A stretch of DNA of 64,000 nucleotides from Bin87 sp963668585 (GTDB lineage Bacteria > Chloroflexota > Dehalococcoidia > Lucifugimonadales > UBA3495), in contig OY764869.1 of assembly GCA_963668585.1 (NCBI GenBank), positions 2,480,001-2,544,000 on the forward strand. Direction: 5' to 3'. Below the pieces are notes generated by a model. It had not been told where the DNA came from, did no database searches, and saw only the letters and a list, made by a program, of their open reading frames with translations. Position 1 is the first letter of the stretch, and each line of letters opens with the position of its first letter. The position numbers and the translations under genes are program-made. Shown one piece after another: positions 17,621-26,597 of this stretch.

Positions 17621-19087
17621 CTGAGCTAGGCTTTACGCATAATTTAGAAAAGTATAAAGACAGGGTAAGCTGGCCTGACCCAAATTCCACTAAAGGTCCA
17701 GCCATGCTCACCCTGCCCGATGCCATTGTACCCCTGCTCCTTCACTTCGCCACGCTGTTCACCAACCCGACCTGGCAGAAAGCCCAACTGCTATTGGTCG
17801 GTACGATCCTCGCCCCGGGCCAGCGCACCGTGGCCGCAGCGCTGCGGGTCATGGGCCGCAGCGACCAGCGCGACTACGCTCGCTACCACGAGGTGCTCAA
17901 CCGGGCGGTGTGGTCGTCCCGTGAGGTGGCACACGTCCTGCTGCTGCTGTTGCTCCAGCACCTGGATCGCGGCGACGGCCCGCTGATCTTCGGCATCGAC
18001 GAGACCCTGGAACGGCGTCGTGGCGCCAAGATCAGGGCCAGGGCCATCTACCGCGACCCGGTGCGTTCCAGTCGGTCTCAAGTGGTCAAGGCCAGTGGAT
18101 TGCGCTGGATCTCCCTGATGTGGCTGGGACAAGTCCCCTGGGCGGGGCGCCATTGGGCGTTGCCAGTGCTCACGGTGCTGGCGCCCTCGTCTCGATACCA
18201 TCAGCAACAGGGACGCCGGCACAAGAAGATCACCGACTGGGCGCGGCAGATGGTCATGCAACTGCGCCGCTGGCTGCCACAGCGCCCACTGGTGCTCGTG
18301 GGCGACAACGGCTATGCCGTGCTGGATTTGCTCCACTGCTGCCAGTCCCTGCGTGAACCCGTCACCCTCATTGCCCGCTTGCGCCTGGACGCCGCATTGT
18401 ACGCACCAGCGCCAGTCCGTCAGCCGGGTCACAAAGGTCGTCCACCGCTGAAGGGCCCGCGGCGGCCATCGCTGAAAACACTGCTCGACCAGGCCGACGT
18501 GACTTGGGACAGCGCCGAGGTGGACTGGTATGACGGCACCACCCGCGCAGTGGAACTCACCTCCCAGACCGCGGTGTGGTACCGCTCTGGCAAGCCGCCC
18601 GTCACCATCCGCTGGGTGCTGATCCGCGACCCCCAGGGCGCCTTCGATCCCCAGGCTCTGCTCTGTACCGATCCGGCGGCAGACCCGACCCAAATCCTGG
18701 AATGGTTTGTGCTGCGCTGGCAACTGGAAGTCACCTTTCACGAGGTCAGGACCCACCTGGGCGTGGAGACCCAGCGCCAGTGGTCCGACCTGGCCATCGC
18801 CCGCACCACACCCGCCCTGCTGGGGCTCTTCTCCTGGACCACCCTGGCTGCCCACGCGTTGCAAAAACGGCACCCCATCACCCAACGCAAAGCGGCCTGG
18901 TACGACAAACCGTCGCCGACTTTCGTGGACGCCATCGCCCTGGTGCGCCGCCACCTGTGGCTGGCGTCAGAGGGTTTCTCACTGTCGGTCGCTGACCCCG
19001 ACACGCAGGAACTACCGGTGGCTCTGTACCACCGACTCGTGGATTCCCTCGCCTACGCCGCTTGAAAATGCGCAAAGTCCAGCTGAG
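17621..19087 (+). mobile_element. IS701/IS4-like insertion sequence
   Basis: About 1.47 kb. The left terminus (CTGAGCTAGGCTTTACGCAT) matches the reverse complement of the right terminus (CTCAGCTGGACTTTGCGCAT) at 16 of 20 positions. It contains a single full-length transposase. No clear target duplication was found, so the exact ends may be off by a few bases. Confidence 0.75.
17704..19065 (+). CDS. DDE transposase, IS701/IS4-like
   Basis: 453 residues from ATG 17704 (AAAGG upstream); the frame is open further 5' but that part lies outside the element. Catalytic blocks: FGIDETLERRRG (first Asp), LVLVGDNGYAVLD (second Asp) and LRWQLEVTFHEVRTHLG (Glu in the Y/W-x-x-E context). These, with the length, fit PF13546-type DDE transposases of the IS701 group. 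No stop or frameshift is seen, so it may be active. It separates the hyuAB operon from the amidohydrolase/deacetylase genes. Confidence 0.85.
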   Translation: MLTLPDAIVPLLLHFATLFTNPTWQKAQLLLVGTILAPGQRTVAAALRVMGRSDQRDYARYHEVLNRAVWSSREVAHVLLLLLLQHLDRGDGPLIFGIDETLERRRGAKIRARAIYRDPVRSSRSQVVKASGLRWISLMWLGQVPWAGRHWALPVLTVLAPSSRYHQQQGRRHKKITDWARQMVMQLRRWLPQRPLVLVGDNGYAVLDLLHCCQSLREPVTLIARLRLDAALYAPAPVRQPGHKGRPPLKGPRRPSLKTLLDQADVTWDSAEVDWYDGTTRAVELTSQTAVWYRSGKPPVTIRWVLIRDPQGAFDPQALLCTDPAADPTQILEWFVLRWQLEVTFHEVRTHLGVETQRQWSDLAIARTTPALLGLFSWTTLAAHALQKRHPITQRKAAWYDKPSPTFVDAIALVRRHLWLASEGFSLSVADPDTQELPVALYHRLVDSLAYAA

Positions 19088-19289
19088 AATGAGCGGCTGT
19101 AGTGGCTCTGCGGTTGGTCGCCGCTTTTGACCACGATCAGCGCAGAGGACCCCTCCGGAGCCCCGATGCTTGACCGATACCGCTTGGCGTCAGGGGACGG
19201 AAATGCGAAGTTCCCGGCGCTACAGAATCGACGCAATTCCTTCCAGCTACGAAGGAACGCTGGATGAGTTGGCCCTTCGCCGGGCACCG

Positions 19290-20825
19290 TCAACTGCTGC
19301 TGTTGTACAGGTAGTGAGGCGTCCCGATGGTGGGTGGCCGGTCCCTGTAGAACCGTTCGACGTATGGGGCGAGCCGGGCCGCCATTTGCCGGGTGGCCAA
19401 TGTCTCCGGCTCCACAGGGCGGGCAAGCTGTTCCCGCAGTTCCCTGGCCACTTCGGCCTTGCTGAATCGATGATGTTCGCCGTTTTGCAAAACCGCCTCA
19501 CCGTCGATGATGACGGCCGCAACGTCCCGGGTTTTGGCACGGCCCAGTATCAACTCCAACGGCGGCAGGTCGTCGTCCAGGTAAGGATCCTGCAACTGGT
19601 CCAAACGAATCAGGACCATGTCGGCACGGCGGCCCGGTTCCAAAACGCCAATCTCGGCTTCGAAACCGGTGGGGGCGGCAGCGTTCGCGGTGGCCATGGC
19701 CAGCACTTGCTCCGCCGAGATTGCGGGCGAGTCCAGGCCCGGTTCCCGGTGCAATTTGTTGACCAGGCGCATCTCCTGCAGGAGGTCGTCATCGTCATTT
19801 ATGGCGGTGCTGTCGGTACCCATTGCGACGTTGACCCCGCGGGCCAGCATACGATTCACCGGAGCGATTCCGTTTTTGAGACGCAGGTTGGAGCTTGCGT
19901 TGTGGCAAACCGTCGCGCCGGAGGCCGCCAGGATTTCGATATCCCTCGTCGTGAGCCATACCGAGTGGGCGAATGAAACCTCAGGTCCCAGAAATTCCAG
20001 ATCCTGGAGATGCTCGACCGGGGTTTTGCCCCAGGTCCGGATTCCGTAGTCCTTTTGGTAAGCGCTCTCCACCAGGTGCATATGGATGCCGGTCTGCCAC
20101 CGGGTCGCCCGCTCCTTGGTCCTGACGAGGAACTCGTCAGAATTCCACTGCACGTTGGCAGGACTCAGCAGGAACCTAACCTTGCCGGACGGATGATTGT
20201 GGTATTCGCGGCGCGTCTCGTCACAGAGGGCAAAATAATCATCGTCGCTCATGTTGGCAACCGACAGGTAGCGACGCACATCGTCGGCCAAGTCGCCGGG
20301 GATTCCGTTCAGGAATCTGGCGTCGTCGTCATATACCACCCGATTCTGATTTCGGATATAGCTGGAGAAAGCGACCCGCATCCCCGCGTCGAGAAATCCG
20401 AGCAAGACGGCGTCCATGTCCTCTTTCAACGTGGCCGCAGCCGTCTGGGGATGGTTGTACATGACGGTGGTCGTCCCGGACTCAAGCATATTCAGGGCGG
20501 TGTACAACGTCATCAGGTAATGATCGTATGGTCTCCGGCCCCAACCCGCCAGAATCCATATTTCGAGGCAATCATCGCACGTGCCCATCTGCAACGTGGT
20601 GACGCCGCGCCCGTGGTGATGGGAGTTCACCAGTCCCGGAATGATGGCGTAATCCGGGCCACCATGCTCCGCGTCGGGTTGATGGCGTCCGCGAACGGTT
20701 TGATAAGGCCCAACGTCCTGGATGACACCGTCTTCCTGGTATATGCCGACGTCGTATAACGCGACGACGCTGCCTGAAGAACCGGCCGTGAGCAGATGCT
20801 TCCCGCGAATCAGTGACGATGCCAT
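19290..20825 (-). CDS. amidohydrolase (cytosine/guanine-deaminase-like superfamily)
   Basis: 511-residue TIM-barrel hydrolase of the TrzN/AtzA/SAH-deaminase type. Metal and catalytic residues are visible in order: GLVNSHHHGRG (HxH), HMHLVES, SFAHSVWL (His) and MGTDSTAINDDDD (Asp). It would remove an amino or halide group from a heterocycle or open a ring. GAGGTG lies 5 nt before ATG 20825. Downstream 12 bp after the deacetylase at 20838, so co-transcribed with the two deacetylases; together they suggest catabolism of cyclic N-compounds. It is longer than usual at the C-terminus (YVERFYRDRPPTIGTPHY tail). The specific substrate is unknown. Confidence 0.88.
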   Translation of the reverse strand: MASSLIRGKHLLTAGSSGSVVALYDVGIYQEDGVIQDVGPYQTVRGRHQPDAEHGGPDYAIIPGLVNSHHHGRGVTTLQMGTCDDCLEIWILAGWGRRPYDHYLMTLYTALNMLESGTTTVMYNHPQTAAATLKEDMDAVLLGFLDAGMRVAFSSYIRNQNRVVYDDDARFLNGIPGDLADDVRRYLSVANMSDDDYFALCDETRREYHNHPSGKVRFLLSPANVQWNSDEFLVRTKERATRWQTGIHMHLVESAYQKDYGIRTWGKTPVEHLQDLEFLGPEVSFAHSVWLTTRDIEILAASGATVCHNASSNLRLKNGIAPVNRMLARGVNVAMGTDSTAINDDDDLLQEMRLVNKLHREPGLDSPAISAEQVLAMATANAAAPTGFEAEIGVLEPGRRADMVLIRLDQLQDPYLDDDLPPLELILGRAKTRDVAAVIIDGEAVLQNGEHHRFSKAEVARELREQLARPVEPETLATRQMAARLAPYVERFYRDRPPTIGTPHYLYNSSS

Positions 20826-20837
20826 CGGTTCACCTCG

Positions 20838-21749
20838 TCAAGCGGTTTGGGACTGGTACCACTCGATTATCTGGGATCCGGTTGCTGCCCAAACGCCGCC
20901 CTGGGCCATCATATGTCCCAGCGCCGCGTCCACGCTACTGACCCGGAACGGTTGACCGACCAGCCATGGGTGCCAATTCAAGGCCATCACGCGGCCGGTG
21001 TCGGCGCCATCCTCATGCAGAGTGTCAAAACTCTCCGTGAGTCGGCGTCGATAATCCTCGACGGTCACTTTGCGCTGTGCGAGGGATGCCACGTCGTCCA
21101 GTTCATAGAGCAGTGGGAGTGCGTAGAAGGGATTGTCGCCGGCGGTCATCGGGTATGGCTGTTCGTCGTTGGCCCAGTCGCACACGTAGCGCAATCCCGC
21201 TTCCGCGAGCAGTTGGGGCGTCCGGTTGGATTCACCATACTCGGGGCCGAGCCAGCCTTGGGGGGTCTTGCCGGTGGCCTGCGCCAGAGCGGCGAGGGAC
21301 GTAGCGATGTATTCCCGTTCTTCACCCTCTGACATGTCGCTGGTGATCATGCGGCTCACCGAGATCCCATGCCCGATTATTTCGCAACCGCGATCGAGGC
21401 AATGCCTCACCAAGTATGGATAGTTCTCCGCAGTCATGGCGTCCATGGCGATGGTAGCCGGGACTCCGTGCTTTTCAAGGACGTCCAATAAACGGAAAAT
21501 GCCCACCCGGTGTCCATATTCCCGGTGGGACAGTCGTGCGTAATCGGGAAACGCCCTGGGAGCGGAGCCGCCTGACAGGTTTGCGACCTGGAAACTGCCG
21601 GCCGGAGCCTGCCATTCCATGTGTTCCAGGACCAGTACGACGCACAGCGCCACTCGGGCGTCCTGCGGCCAGCGCAGGGTCGGGCGGTTGATGATCGGCG
21701 ACCATCCGTGGTGAGGATGGTCCATTCCGAAGGAACGTTGGGCAGGCAT
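20838..21749 (-). CDS. polysaccharide-deacetylase-like hydrolase (PuuE/allantoinase type), paralog 2
   Basis: 303 residues of NodB-like (PF01522) fold. ATG 21749 is chosen for GGAGTG 9-10 nt upstream; the longer open frame upstream is low-complexity and lacks similarity. It shares with its neighbour the segments RVALCVVLVLEHMEW, SHREYGHRVGIFRLLDVLEKHG, GHGIS and MALNWHPWLVGQPFRV. The usual D-D and H-x3-H metal site is not standard in these segments, as in PuuE-like members that act on ureides rather than on sugars. The two paralogs are tandem on the same strand 43 bp apart. Confidence 0.82.
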   Translation of the reverse strand: MPAQRSFGMDHPHHGWSPIINRPTLRWPQDARVALCVVLVLEHMEWQAPAGSFQVANLSGGSAPRAFPDYARLSHREYGHRVGIFRLLDVLEKHGVPATIAMDAMTAENYPYLVRHCLDRGCEIIGHGISVSRMITSDMSEGEEREYIATSLAALAQATGKTPQGWLGPEYGESNRTPQLLAEAGLRYVCDWANDEQPYPMTAGDNPFYALPLLYELDDVASLAQRKVTVEDYRRRLTESFDTLHEDGADTGRVMALNWHPWLVGQPFRVSSVDAALGHMMAQGGVWAATGSQIIEWYQSQTA

Positions 21750-21792
21750 GGTTACGACACTCCGGGGTTCGGGAACTCGGCCAACCGGTCGG

Positions 21793-22704
21793 CTAACTGG
21801 CCAACTGCCGGGCGTGATCCATCGCCTGATCATAGTAGTTGGCGATGTAGTAGTCGGCGATGTCGTCGGCGGTAGTTTGCCAAACCCCTTCGTGCGACAT
21901 GATGTATCCCAGCGCCTCATCCAGGTACTTTATACGGTGTGGCTGGCCGATGAGGAATGGATGCAGGGCGATACACATCACCCGCCCGCTTTCGGCCCCT
22001 TCCTCGTACAAACGGTCAAACTGGGCTTTGCAGATGTCCGCAAAGTATTCGGCGGTGTAATGGTTGTCCCGCAGCACCGAGGAATCGTTCAACTCGATGG
22101 AGTACGGCACCGACACAAGCTTGCCGGCATTGACCTTGATCGGTGTGGGCTGGTCGTCGTGGAACCAGTCGGTGTGGTAGATCAAACCGGCTTCGGCCAT
22201 CAGATCCGGTGTGCTGACGCTGCCCGAAATAGCGGGCCCGAGCATTCCCTTCAGTTGTTTGCCGGTATGGCGTTTCAGCGTATCGATACAGTCTCGATAA
22301 AACTCGCGCTCTTCATCTTCGGTGCGGGTGTAGAGGTACCGGGTGTTATATATCCCGTGGCTCATGTAATCGTAATCACGTTCGATCATGGCCTCGGCAA
22401 TCTCGGGAAAATGCTCCAGCACCGCCAGATTGAGGGATACGCAGCAACGGATGCCGTGTTTGTCCAGAGGTTCCAGCATCCGCCAGAAACCCACACGGTT
22501 ACCATAATCCCGGTAGGTATATTGCTGGACGTCGGGATAGGGCGTACGCGGCCACGGGTTGCGCACGCCTTCGTTCTCAGGAAGGTACTCGTAGTGCTCG
22601 ACGTTGGGTGAAATCCACAGGGCGACCCGGGCGTCGTTGGGCCACTTGATCACGGGTCGGTCAATGATGGGCAGGTAGTCTATGCGATCTGGTGGCAGCG
22701 CCAT
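21793..22704 (-). CDS. polysaccharide-deacetylase-like hydrolase (PuuE/allantoinase type), paralog 1
   Basis: 303 residues, same length as the downstream paralog and clearly homologous: RVALWISPNVEHYEY, YTYRDYGNRVGFWRMLEPLDKHG, SHGIYNTRY, HPFLIGQPHRIKYLDEALGYIM. AGGAG lies 9 nt before ATG 22704. Members of this group near hydantoinase and amidohydrolase genes often act in allantoin or related ureide breakdown. This is a family-level statement; the substrate here is inferred only from neighbours. Confidence 0.85.
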   Translation of the reverse strand: MALPPDRIDYLPIIDRPVIKWPNDARVALWISPNVEHYEYLPENEGVRNPWPRTPYPDVQQYTYRDYGNRVGFWRMLEPLDKHGIRCCVSLNLAVLEHFPEIAEAMIERDYDYMSHGIYNTRYLYTRTEDEEREFYRDCIDTLKRHTGKQLKGMLGPAISGSVSTPDLMAEAGLIYHTDWFHDDQPTPIKVNAGKLVSVPYSIELNDSSVLRDNHYTAEYFADICKAQFDRLYEEGAESGRVMCIALHPFLIGQPHRIKYLDEALGYIMSHEGVWQTTADDIADYYIANYYDQAMDHARQLAS

Positions 22705-22735
22705 CGTTGGTGTCTCCTGGTGGCTGACTACGGGC

Positions 22736-24217
22736 TCAGTTGCGGTTTTGGAGTTCCTGGATTGCGATGTCCGCCTGGCGGCGCAGGTCTTCGGTCTGGA
22801 TGCGCTCCTGATGCACGGCTTTGAACGCGTCGAGCGTGAACGGTTGCCATGTGTAACGGAGGGTCCTGATCGCGTTTTCGTCTTTGGCCACGGCGTCCGT
22901 CAAAAGGCTGTAAATGGTTAGCAGATACCCTGAACTGGGCAAGGATCGAACGTCGCGGGCAATCTGGCTGATGCGCAGGCTGAATTGGTCCAGACTCTCG
23001 ACGACCTCGGCGCTGTCGCACCCGCCGGCATTCTTGCGCCAATCGTTATATCCGTCGTGGAAGTCATCCCAGGCTGATATTACCCTCTGGTATTCAACGT
23101 CGAATACCTGCAATTCCGCCAAACCTCTTTCGGCGTCGGGGTCTTCGAGATCATCCAAGTTGCGGCCGGCTTCCTTGAGGGTTTCCTCGGTAGCTTCAAC
23201 GCTGGCGTTGAGCTTATCGAAATCCGGCATGGCGGGCCCATCGGAGGATGCTGCGGCGGTGTCGGCGGCATCGGATTCGGATTCCGCGGCCTCTGTGGTG
23301 GCCGATTCTTCCGATTCTGAGGTTGAAGCATCCGCAGCCTCTGTGGATTCGGTTTCTGCGGTGGCCGTCTCGGCGGCGGCTTCGGATTCAGCGGCGGCGG
23401 TGAATGCTTCCAGTTCCGCTTTCGCGGCATCCTGGAGCGCTTCGACCGTGTCTTCAGCTCCTTCCAATTCGGGCAGATCGTCCAGCGCCTCGGCGATGGC
23501 GGTGAGCCTCTCGACGTGCTGCTTCAAACCTGCGATTACACCGGCGGTTCCTGAACTGTCAGCGTCGTCGCGCAGGGTTTCGTAGTCCTCATGCAACTGT
23601 TCCCAGTCCGCCGCAATCGGGTCATACACTTCCAAGAAGGCCGCCGTAGCCTCGGGATCGGCGGTTTCTTCGAAGCTGGCGCGAAGTTCTATCGCGCGGT
23701 CTTCGGCGGATTTCTGCGCCTGGGACGCTTTGGTGCGTTGCTGCTCCACTTCTTCGAACAGAGAGACGTTGTTGGGTTGCCAACGGTCGCGCAGGTGCCT
23801 GAAGGCCGCTTCCTCTTCTTCCGCTGCGGTGATGATGAGGTTGGCCAACTCCCCGCTGGTTTCACCTCGGCTGAGGCTGCGCGCGCGTTCGGTGACAGAG
23901 TTGAACGAGACGGCGAAATCATTGAGCGCCTGATTCATGGAATTCGGGTGGCACGTGGTGAGCCCAGCGCTCCACTGGTCAAAATCGTCGTGGAACTGGT
24001 TCCAATCCTGGGACAGGGTCGAATGCTGGCTGACGAAACCGGCGACCGGGATTTGCACAGCCGGCGTGGATGGGGTCGCGCTATCGGTGGAGGGCGCTTC
24101 GGTGGGCTGGGCTTCCGTTGGCGCAGCGTCGGGAGTGGCGCATGCCGTGATGGCGACCACAAAAAGCGCCGCAGCGACGACGGCCAGGAACTTGAAACGA
24201 ATTGGATAGATTTTCAT
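22736..24217 (-). CDS. lipoprotein with three internal helical repeats
   Basis: 493 residues. Signal peptide with lipobox ITAC (Cys26), so probably anchored to the outer face of the membrane. A Thr/Pro/Ala-rich stretch follows. Three copies of a helical motif begin at residues 71 (DWNQFHDDFDQW), 204 (DWEQLHEDYETL) and 383 (WDDFHDGYNDW). Copies 1 and 3 each also have a Cys about 12 residues later and an LRDRWQP / LRYTWQP block, while copy 2 is more diverged. An Ala/Glu/Ser/Thr linker (about 270-330) separates copies 2 and 3. Last gene of a three-gene operon, 3 nt after the DUF4350-like gene. No known family recognised. Confidence 0.75.
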   Translation of the reverse strand: MKIYPIRFKFLAVVAAALFVVAITACATPDAAPTEAQPTEAPSTDSATPSTPAVQIPVAGFVSQHSTLSQDWNQFHDDFDQWSAGLTTCHPNSMNQALNDFAVSFNSVTERARSLSRGETSGELANLIITAAEEEEAAFRHLRDRWQPNNVSLFEEVEQQRTKASQAQKSAEDRAIELRASFEETADPEATAAFLEVYDPIAADWEQLHEDYETLRDDADSSGTAGVIAGLKQHVERLTAIAEALDDLPELEGAEDTVEALQDAAKAELEAFTAAAESEAAAETATAETESTEAADASTSESEESATTEAAESESDAADTAAASSDGPAMPDFDKLNASVEATEETLKEAGRNLDDLEDPDAERGLAELQVFDVEYQRVISAWDDFHDGYNDWRKNAGGCDSAEVVESLDQFSLRISQIARDVRSLPSSGYLLTIYSLLTDAVAKDENAIRTLRYTWQPFTLDAFKAVHQERIQTEDLRRQADIAIQELQNRN

Positions 24218-24220
24218 GGG

Positions 24221-25549
24221 TTACTTGCTCACCTCCGCGAAGGCGCTGACCGACGCGAAGTCGTTCACCAGGTCTTCTCTGTAATCGCCTTTCAAAAGGC
24301 GTGCCACCGCTTTTTCCAAATTCTCGGCAGTATCGGCCAGAATTATCAACACGTGCCGGCTCCGGTTGGCGTCAAGTACGGTAACGGCGGTGCCGCCCAG
24401 GCCGAGGTCGGTCACGAACGGGCCGCCCAGGGTATCGTCGATGCGTACTCCGGCGGCCTGCAGGTATCCGCTCACCTGGAGGGCATCTTCATGCAGTCCG
24501 AGGAATACCGTGTCCCGGCTCAGGTCTTCTACGCTGCTGATGCCGGAGGATATGTCGAATCCTGCGAGCCCGTTTTTCACGGTCCGACCAACGTCCAGGA
24601 GACCCGGTTGCCCCAGCACGATCTCGACATCGTCGTCAGAGTCTCCGCGGTAGAAGTGAGGGAAATCGGTGAGGTCGAACTCGCGGTCGGTGTCAGTCAG
24701 GTAATCCGCCAGATTGGACAGCAGCCGATGGTTGTCCAGGATGGTGTCGTGTGGGGGAATCATGAATGTGAGGTCCGCCAGCGACAGCACGTTCCGGGTA
24801 TTGCCCAAAGCCAGGGGCGACAAACCGGATCCCTGCGACCCCAGCGAAGACTGAGTGTTGCCGTCGGTGAACGCCAAACCGGGCCCTGCGGACTGTATCG
24901 ATCCGGTGGTGTAGAGGGCGATGGCATTTACGCCGGCGGTGAGTTCTTCCGGTTGGAATTCCCTAACGAAGATGTTTTGGAAATTGAGATCGTTTTCGAT
25001 CTGGTTGTACAGGTAGTCGGGCTGAAAGTTGATACCGAACCGTTCCGCCAGCGTGTTGATCTGCTGAGGGCGGGTTGGGTCGGATATGAGCAGTAGCTTG
25101 CCACCTTTCGCCACGAAGCGTTCAACAAGGTTGGATTCTGCATCCGAGTATGCGACGCGGGGCAGAATGACCATGAAACTGTCGGCCCTGCGAAGTTTTT
25201 CTTCCAAGGCGGGTATTCGCTTGGATTCATCCGTCGTGGTGAAATTGCCGAGGAATTCCACGTCGTAGCCGCGAGCGATCACCCGAGACCGCAGCGTGGC
25301 GATTTCTCTGGCGCTGAACGAATTCCTGTGCAACGCGTCCACGACCAACAGGCCATTTGCGGACGCGGGAGCGGCTATTTCCGGCCCACTACCCGGAGGG
25401 AGGTCCTTGGCGCTGGCCGGAGGCAGGGGAACCTCAACGGACGGAGGCGGGGTGTAACTGCTCTGGTAGAAGACAAAATATCCGACGCCGAAAGCGGCGC
25501 CGGCGACCACAAGGATCAGGAAAACGGTTGCCAGTAATTTAGTAATCAT
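24221..25549 (-). CDS. membrane-anchored DUF4350/GldG-like protein
   Basis: 442 residues. Residues 5-28 form an N-terminal membrane anchor, followed by a Pro-rich linker. Then comes a DUF4350-like alpha/beta domain: LLVVDALHRNSFSAREIATL, RGYDVEFLGN, and KLRRADSFMVILPR with FVAKGGKLLLISDP. This fold resembles class-I glutamine-amidotransferase-like domains in GldG proteins of ABC systems, but no ABC partner is encoded here. The C-terminal half (about 280-440) is not recognised. Its start overlaps the end of the SppA-like gene by 11 bp, so translation is coupled. Confidence 0.65.
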   Translation of the reverse strand: MITKLLATVFLILVVAGAAFGVGYFVFYQSSYTPPPSVEVPLPPASAKDLPPGSGPEIAAPASANGLLVVDALHRNSFSAREIATLRSRVIARGYDVEFLGNFTTTDESKRIPALEEKLRRADSFMVILPRVAYSDAESNLVERFVAKGGKLLLISDPTRPQQINTLAERFGINFQPDYLYNQIENDLNFQNIFVREFQPEELTAGVNAIALYTTGSIQSAGPGLAFTDGNTQSSLGSQGSGLSPLALGNTRNVLSLADLTFMIPPHDTILDNHRLLSNLADYLTDTDREFDLTDFPHFYRGDSDDDVEIVLGQPGLLDVGRTVKNGLAGFDISSGISSVEDLSRDTVFLGLHEDALQVSGYLQAAGVRIDDTLGGPFVTDLGLGGTAVTVLDANRSRHVLIILADTAENLEKAVARLLKGDYREDLVNDFASVSAFAEVSK

Positions 25550-26522
25550 TTCCGGCGTAGAGGTAGTAGATGTTTGGGCCCTGAACGTCGAGGGGGAAAT
25601 CGGGAAGCGGATCAGCCCGGTCTATGTTGTCCAGAACCAGCGAAGGAAGATTGTCCTCAGCGTGCAGGGGCGTACCGTCATACTCGGAGGAGAAGATGCG
25701 CCGTGACCGCTGAATGATTTCCCGCAGCACCTCAGCGTTCACGTCCACGGTGCCGTAATCGGAGATGCCGGCCAGTTCGGCAGCCTTGGCCATGCCGTCG
25801 CTGTCTCCGCCGATTTCGTCCACCAAACCCAGGCGAACGGCATCGACGCCTGAGTAAAGCCTTCCCTCAGTTAGGTCGGCTTCGCTGATGAGGAGTCGGT
25901 CGCCGCGTTCACGGATCACCATCTGCGCAAACGCGTCTTTCAGGTCGTCAGCCAAACCGATCCAGTCCCTTCTCGACGACCCGAAGAGCTTATGAGGGCC
26001 GGTGACCACGATGCTTTCCGGCAAAGGCCTGGGGATCAAAGGGCCGGCGATAGTAATGACGCCGACGTTGCCCACCAACGAGGATGTCTGGGCGTAGCTG
26101 TGGTTGACTCCCATGGCCATCATGTAGCCGCCGCTGGCGACCAACCCATTCATGACCATCACGACCGGCTTTTCCTCGCGGAGTTTCCGGGTGGCTATGT
26201 AGAGTCGTTCACTAGAGGCAGCGCCGCCACCGGGGCTGGATATGCGTATCACCACCGCTTTGATCGAATCGTCTTCTCGGGCGTAATCGAGGTAACGTGT
26301 GATGATGTAGGCCGAGTTGTCAGTGATGACCGTGAATGGGATATCTATCACACCGATGTTGGGCCGCGATGGGAAGGTGGTATTCAACGAAACCACACCC
26401 ACCACCAAACCCAATATCATGGCCACCGGCGCCAGCAGGAACCAACTGGTGAAAGCCCGTGGAATGCGCATCGCCTTCAATGACCCCACGGCTCTAAACA
26501 ATGCGAGTATCTTGTTCAACAT
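25539..26522 (-). CDS. sppA: SppA-like signal peptide peptidase (S49 family)
   Basis: 327-residue membrane serine protease of the ClpP/crotonase fold. A transmembrane segment spans about residues 26-46, then the S49 core: VVIRISSPGGG (oxyanion region, 91-100), VMNGLVASGGYMMA with nucleophile Ser130, and VTGPHKLFGSSRRDW with candidate general base Lys178. These give the Ser/Lys dyad of bacterial SppA. It is the single-domain form with an extended C-terminal region (about 230-327). First gene of the operon with the DUF4350-like protein and the repeat lipoprotein, which points to envelope protein quality control. Confidence 0.88.
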   Translation of the reverse strand: MLNKILALFRAVGSLKAMRIPRAFTSWFLLAPVAMILGLVVGVVSLNTTFPSRPNIGVIDIPFTVITDNSAYIITRYLDYAREDDSIKAVVIRISSPGGGAASSERLYIATRKLREEKPVVMVMNGLVASGGYMMAMGVNHSYAQTSSLVGNVGVITIAGPLIPRPLPESIVVTGPHKLFGSSRRDWIGLADDLKDAFAQMVIRERGDRLLISEADLTEGRLYSGVDAVRLGLVDEIGGDSDGMAKAAELAGISDYGTVDVNAEVLREIIQRSRRIFSSEYDGTPLHAEDNLPSLVLDNIDRADPLPDFPLDVQGPNIYYLYAGNDY

Positions 26523-26597
26523 ATAGCCTGGAAAATCTACTGGTAGGTCACGGTAAAGGTTTGGCGAGATACTGTCAATCGAGTCCTGGTCCTCACG

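Noticed and set aside
17791..18954. 387-codon minus-strand frame within the IS701/IS4-like element
   Set aside because: Antisense of a transposase with all catalytic blocks on the plus strand.
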